A DNA stretch of 24,597 nt from assembly GCA_031288985.1 (NCBI GenBank), contig JAITQH010000005.1, positions 1 to 24,597 of the forward strand, in the 5' to 3' direction. The DNA is from Candidatus Methanoplasma sp. (GTDB taxonomy: Archaea; Thermoplasmatota; Thermoplasmata; Methanomassiliicoccales; Methanomethylophilaceae). Positions 21,766-24,597 of this stretch are shown in pieces; positions within the stretch are counted from its first letter, which is position 1; every line of letters starts with the position of its first letter. A model generated the notes under the pieces. It had not been told where the DNA came from and searched no databases. It saw only the letters and a list, made by a program, of their open reading frames with translations. Position numbers and translations under genes: made by a program.

Positions 21766-23700
21766 TCATTGATCGAAAGCTTCGCCGTCATCCCTTCCGA
21801 ATCTGGCGGCAGGGCACGCTCCGAAGCACTTTTTGCAGAAGATGCAGTCATCCTCGCGTATCTCCACCTTCCCGTTCTCCATGTACAGCGCGCCCGGTCC
21901 GCATCTTGCAACGCACAGTCCGCATCCGACGCACTGTTCCGAGCGGACCACAAGCTGGAATGCTTCGTCCATGTGAGCCTTGGCATCCCTTTCCACATTC
22001 GCCTTGGATATGATCGCGCCGTCGCCGTAGAACGTGACGTAATCGGCGGTCAGGACGTTGTCGGCTTCGTTGAGCTCCACCACCCAGCCGATGGCATGGG
22101 TGAAAGGCTTCAGCCTTGCGAGGTCTATCGGGCGGGAAAGGGCGGCCTCGATGCTGTATCCGATTGTACAGGGGGAATATCCTTCCTGAATCCGGATGCT
22201 AACCGGCCCTTTGTCAGAGGACGCCTTGCGGCGGACCAGTTCGGGAACGTCCCTGCCGGTGGCCTTCTTCACTTCATCCCTGACGGATTGGGGGGCGCTC
22301 TTCCATCTCCAGAGTCCGAAATCCCTCCATTCGGCGGGAAGGGAGTTCGTGTTCATGTAATCCTCGAGGAAATCCCTCCACCGGGGGAAGCGGTCGCTTC
22401 CGTCGGCTACAAGATCCAATTCCGCCAGATCCGATGCGGGGCACAGGAAACATCCTATCCGGTCAAGCCCCCGGGTGTACCACACGTTGAAAGGCTCCTT
22501 CCTCAGAAATATGTAAAGCCATACATGCATGGCGCACCAATTCTGTATGGGAGATGCTCCGATCTGCCCCGGGGTCCAGGGATTCTTCCACACCCTGGGC
22601 TTTGCGTTCCTGGCTTCGGATTCGTATTTCCGCTGGCCGATGAATGTGAGCACCCCATCGGGAAAGTTCCTGTTTATGGCCGCCACGGTGGGGCCGAGCT
22701 TGTTCGTCTTGCAGCACCATCTGAAATCTTTGGCCGGAGGGCCGAAGAACACCAGGTTTCCGAAGAACGCGTCCGTAGGCGCCTTCTCTTCGATAAGCGT
22801 CAGACCGTGGCGTGCGGCGGTCTCGTGCACATGCGCAGTGGTCTCGTTGAACTCCAGTCCGGTGTCGATGTACAACACCGGGAGTTTCAGCCCCGCGTCC
22901 AAGGTTATCAGGAGCGTTGCCAGGCTGTCCTTCCCTCCGGAGAACGACACCGCGGCGGGAAGGGCGTTCTTCTCGATGGAACTCTTCACGAAACTGACCG
23001 CTTCCGAGACCCTCCGCTCGATCGCATTTTTGTTGGCCTCGGCGGCCTCGTCCCAAGTGTGGGCGATGTCGGAAGAGACGGGCGCCTCCTCCTTATACCA
23101 ACGGGTCTTCACGCCGACCCCTCTGTCTTCCGCGATCATGTCCGAGGCGGACATCCTGGAGGAACCGGTCGCGACGACCTTTCTGTCGGGAGTGAGGATT
23201 ATGACCTCATCCATGTTCCTGACGTCAGGATGCGCGTCGATGACGCCGGGAGCCATGAGGTTCTTGCTCTCTCTGATGAACCGCACCGCGCCGGGGTCGC
23301 ATATCACGAACCCTTTGGATATCACCCCTTCCATGCGCAATGCGCCCTGCATCCTTAGGAGGAGCTTCCATCCGACCCCTATGTCATATCTGATGCCGGC
23401 GACGACGGCGCCGTCGATGATGACCTCATCCATACGATCCACGGAAGGGCACTTGTTCATCAGGACCAGATGTCCGTCGGGCAGCAGAGCCTTCCCGCAG
23501 CCGGCGCCGAAGGTCCTGTCGGCAAGTTCTCTGACCATATCTATGTTGAATTCAAAAGCGGGACGCGCATCGGCGGGAGGAGTTATCTCCGTCTGCACGG
23601 TCTCGCGTCCGCATACGGGGCACCGCTCGCTCTCGAGGATGGGAAGATTGCATTCATGACACCACCTCAGGTGGTTCTTTCCCAATACGACGGCGCCCAT
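21766..23700 (-). CDS. Multidomain PAPS/APS-reductase-like PP-loop protein with zinc ribbon, PUA-like and ferredoxin domains
   Basis: A 644-residue cytoplasmic protein, domains in order as follows. Zinc ribbon: Cys14, 17, 27, 30. A stretch about 80-200 that looks like a PUA RNA-binding domain (GVGVK..., MAPGVIDAHPDVRNMDEVIIL). A PAPS-reductase-type PP-loop ATPase (about 225-460) with SGGKDS (254-259) and YIDTGLEFNET (277-287). Two 4Fe-4S ferredoxin motifs at the end: Cys590, 593, 596, 600 and Cys619, 622, 625, 629. Inside the PP-loop domain Cys329-Cys330 and Cys417-x2-Cys420 match the CC...CxxC pattern that binds a 4Fe-4S cluster in APS reductases. Methanogen homologues are usually called PAPS reductase, but the PUA domain points to RNA, so sulfate reduction and tRNA sulfuration are both open. 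The ATG is 27 bp from a TATA box. Confidence 0.85.
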   Translation of the reverse strand: MGAVVLGKNHLRWCHECNLPILESERCPVCGRETVQTEITPPADARPAFEFNIDMVRELADRTFGAGCGKALLPDGHLVLMNKCPSVDRMDEVIIDGAVVAGIRYDIGVGWKLLLRMQGALRMEGVISKGFVICDPGAVRFIRESKNLMAPGVIDAHPDVRNMDEVIILTPDRKVVATGSSRMSASDMIAEDRGVGVKTRWYKEEAPVSSDIAHTWDEAAEANKNAIERRVSEAVSFVKSSIEKNALPAAVSFSGGKDSLATLLITLDAGLKLPVLYIDTGLEFNETTAHVHETAARHGLTLIEEKAPTDAFFGNLVFFGPPAKDFRWCCKTNKLGPTVAAINRNFPDGVLTFIGQRKYESEARNAKPRVWKNPWTPGQIGASPIQNWCAMHVWLYIFLRKEPFNVWYTRGLDRIGCFLCPASDLAELDLVADGSDRFPRWRDFLEDYMNTNSLPAEWRDFGLWRWKSAPQSVRDEVKKATGRDVPELVRRKASSDKGPVSIRIQEGYSPCTIGYSIEAALSRPIDLARLKPFTHAIGWVVELNEADNVLTADYVTFYGDGAIISKANVERDAKAHMDEAFQLVVRSEQCVGCGLCVARCGPGALYMENGKVEIREDDCIFCKKCFGACPAARFGRDDGEAFDQ

Positions 23701-23720
23701 GATTGCGGTTATGCGGGGGA

Positions 23721-23730
23721 CAGATAAAAA
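23721..23730 (-). promoter_or_regulatory. TATA box of the PAPS-reductase-like gene
   Basis: TTTTTATCTG on the minus strand (23730-23721) is centred about 27 bp before the ATG at 23700, predicting a leaderless transcript. The 108-bp gap to the upstream membrane-protein gene has no other obvious element. Confidence 0.5.
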
Positions 23731-23808
23731 CCGCGCGGTTCACAGCGGCGGCCTCGGCACGCGCGGGCAGGAACGCCGACCGCCCCGATCCCGCCGTGGG
23801 TCAGACCT

Positions 23809-24258
23809 TCACCGAGATCTGCGCCGCGCAATAAAATCATCCACTCTGATCAGGATGGAGCCGCCGAACAGCGCTATGGATGCGGCGATCGCGAGGTGCA
23901 CCCCGAAGGAGACGTCTACAGTGTCGGGGACGACGCGGAAGAACAGCAGGAACGCGAATATCATAAGGAGTCCGGCGTTCGAGGCGATAGCCTGCGCCCA
24001 ACCCGCGCTCCCTCTGTACGCGCAAAATGCACTGCCCAAGCCCGCCAGCGAGAAGATCAGCACGATGAGGGGTACGAATATCCCTATGTTGTCCATTCCG
24101 ATCTCTTCCATGCCGCCTCTGTCGGAGAACAGATCCCATCCGGAGCAGGAGACGGATCCCGCATCTATCCACGGCAGGAATACGCTCACGACGCCCACGA
24201 TCGAACCGATAAGGAAAACGAATGCCAATATGTGCAGAAGGTCAAGTTTTGAATCCAT
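23809..24258 (-). CDS. Small membrane protein with four predicted helices, unknown function
   Basis: A 149-residue protein (MDSKLDLLHILAFVFLIG...) with four hydrophobic segments at about 7-30, 58-80, 85-106 and 118-138. It has an FLPW motif at the end of helix 1, an extracellular-type loop with GSVSCSGWDLFSD, and a basic C-terminus (RRRSR). I do not recognise a named family. The frame extends to an ATG at 24294, but that adds 12 polar residues before the first helix; the ATG at 24258 has GGGAC upstream and gives a cleaner N-terminus. Hydrophobicity in this frame and the absence of a better frame support it as a real gene. It is in the same orientation as the sulfur genes but 108 bp away from them. 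Confidence 0.7.
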   Translation of the reverse strand: MDSKLDLLHILAFVFLIGSIVGVVSVFLPWIDAGSVSCSGWDLFSDRGGMEEIGMDNIGIFVPLIVLIFSLAGLGSAFCAYRGSAGWAQAIASNAGLLMIFAFLLFFRVVPDTVDVSFGVHLAIAASIALFGGSILIRVDDFIARRRSR

Positions 24259-24420
24259 GTGCGTCCCTGTTCCGTAGCTGCATGCATCAGGCATCTTTGA
24301 CTTAACGCTTTTGTCGGCATCGGTCCGAGGCAGGCGAACGACGCGCCCCCGCTTCGGACGCGCGGTGAGCCGTTCCGCGATGCGGCCGGCGGACAGTCGT
24401 TAATCCCGACCGGATAGCAA

Positions 24421-24462
24421 TTAAATAATGGCAGATGCGTGAGGACGCTCGGAGTTGTTCCA
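24421..24462 (+). promoter_or_regulatory. Promoter and ribosome binding site of the aminotransferase gene
   Basis: TTAAATA (24421-24427) within an AT-rich block is TATA-like and predicts a transcript start near 24450. GGAG (24451-24454) then lies 8 nt before the ATG at 24463. Unlike most first genes here this one seems to have a short leader. The rest of 24259-24420 is GC-rich without a gene. Confidence 0.45.
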
Positions 24463-24597
24463 ATGAAGAAGATAAAGGCTTCAAACCGGTCGATGGGCAT
24501 GGATTACGCAATACGCGAAATCACAGTGCCGGCCGCGGCGGCGGCCGCCAAGGGCATGAAGCTCTATAATCTCAACATAGGGGATCCCAACAAATGG
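24463..24597 (+). CDS. N-terminus of a class I/II PLP aminotransferase (cut by window edge)
   Basis: Forty-five codons are visible, beginning MKKIKASNRSMGMDYAIRE and including LYNLNIGDPNKW. The pattern of a basic start, DYAIRE, a VPAAA-type helix and then L-N-I-GDPN is the opening of archaeal alanine/aspartate-type aminotransferases of fold type I; GDPN lies in the substrate-binding N-terminal segment. Specificity cannot be judged because the PLP lysine and the arginine ligands are outside the window. The start is supported by GGAG 8 nt upstream. Confidence 0.8.
   Translation, partial: MKKIKASNRSMGMDYAIREITVPAAAAAAKGMKLYNLNIGDPNKW

Noticed and set aside
21691..23358. A 555-codon open frame on the plus strand
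   Set aside because: It lies antisense to the Fe-S reductase-like gene, whose frame shows all domain motifs; the antisense product has no recognisable motif and is His/Arg/Pro/Gly-rich, as shadows of GC-rich genes are.
23661..23675. Inverted repeat ACCACCT-c-AGGTGGT near the 5' end of the reductase-like gene
   Set aside because: It falls in codons for conserved-looking residues (HLRW) beside the zinc ribbon; the hairpin loop would be tight and chance is likely.
1..24597. Mobile elements, CRISPR arrays, tRNA or rRNA genes
   Set aside because: No transposase or integrase motifs, no regularly spaced repeats and no cloverleaf-like sequence with tRNA consensus were found by reading both strands, although a short tRNA could be missed without a scan.

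Overview
The window looks like ordinary, tightly packed archaeal chromosome. The evidence is an Orc1/Cdc6-type initiator, ABCE1 with its two N-terminal Fe-S clusters, an archaeal-type aspartate-semialdehyde dehydrogenase, an archaeal ACT-domain amino-acid regulator, TATA-box promoters placed about 23-28 bp before start codons, and frequent ATA (Ile) and AGG/AGA (Arg) codons in a moderately GC-rich genome. My best guess is a Thermoplasmata-related euryarchaeon, possibly a gut-type Methanomassiliicoccales, but no methanogenesis gene lies in the window, so that placement is inference. I see no tRNA, rRNA, CRISPR array, insertion sequence or phage gene.

Layout. (1) 1-2400, minus strand: a his operon hisG-hisC-hisH with ATGA stop/start overlaps; hisH runs off the left edge. 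(2) 2557-3962, minus strand: a chorismate mutase and aspartate-semialdehyde dehydrogenase, followed by asd terminator-like signals. (3) 3963-4444: a gene-free, GC-rich divergent region ending in a perfect 14-bp palindrome against the promoter of an HTH-ACT regulator (4445-4942) whose family is predicted to act on aspartate-family amino-acid synthesis. (4) 5334-8588: a 1084-residue secreted, membrane-anchored, cysteine-free surface protein behind a roughly 280-nt leader and before a clear terminator. (5) 8817-14317, plus strand: an ABC-F ATPase, a CPA2 cation/proton antiporter and ABCE1. (6) 14318-15268, minus strand: a Ca2+/Na+ exchanger-type protein. (7) 15466-18531, plus strand: an operon of NIF3-like protein, Orc1/Cdc6 and a TtuA/Ncs6-type tRNA thiolase, with gaps of 2 and 1 nt. 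(8) 18518-23700, minus strand: a multidomain PAPS/APS-reductase-like Fe-S protein, then cysE, cysS and a radical SAM protein. (9) 23809-24258: a small four-helix membrane protein; 24463 to the end: the start of a class I/II aminotransferase.

How the genes fit together. The left third handles histidine, chorismate and aspartate-semialdehyde metabolism with a likely regulator beside it. The stretch 17.6-23.7 kb is notably sulfur-centred: tRNA thiolation, a PP-loop reductase-like protein with up to three predicted 4Fe-4S clusters, O-acetylserine formation, Cys-tRNA synthesis and a radical SAM enzyme. Many first genes of transcription units have a TATA-like element so close to the start codon that the mRNA should be leaderless, while operon-internal genes use Shine-Dalgarno sequences or stop/start overlaps.
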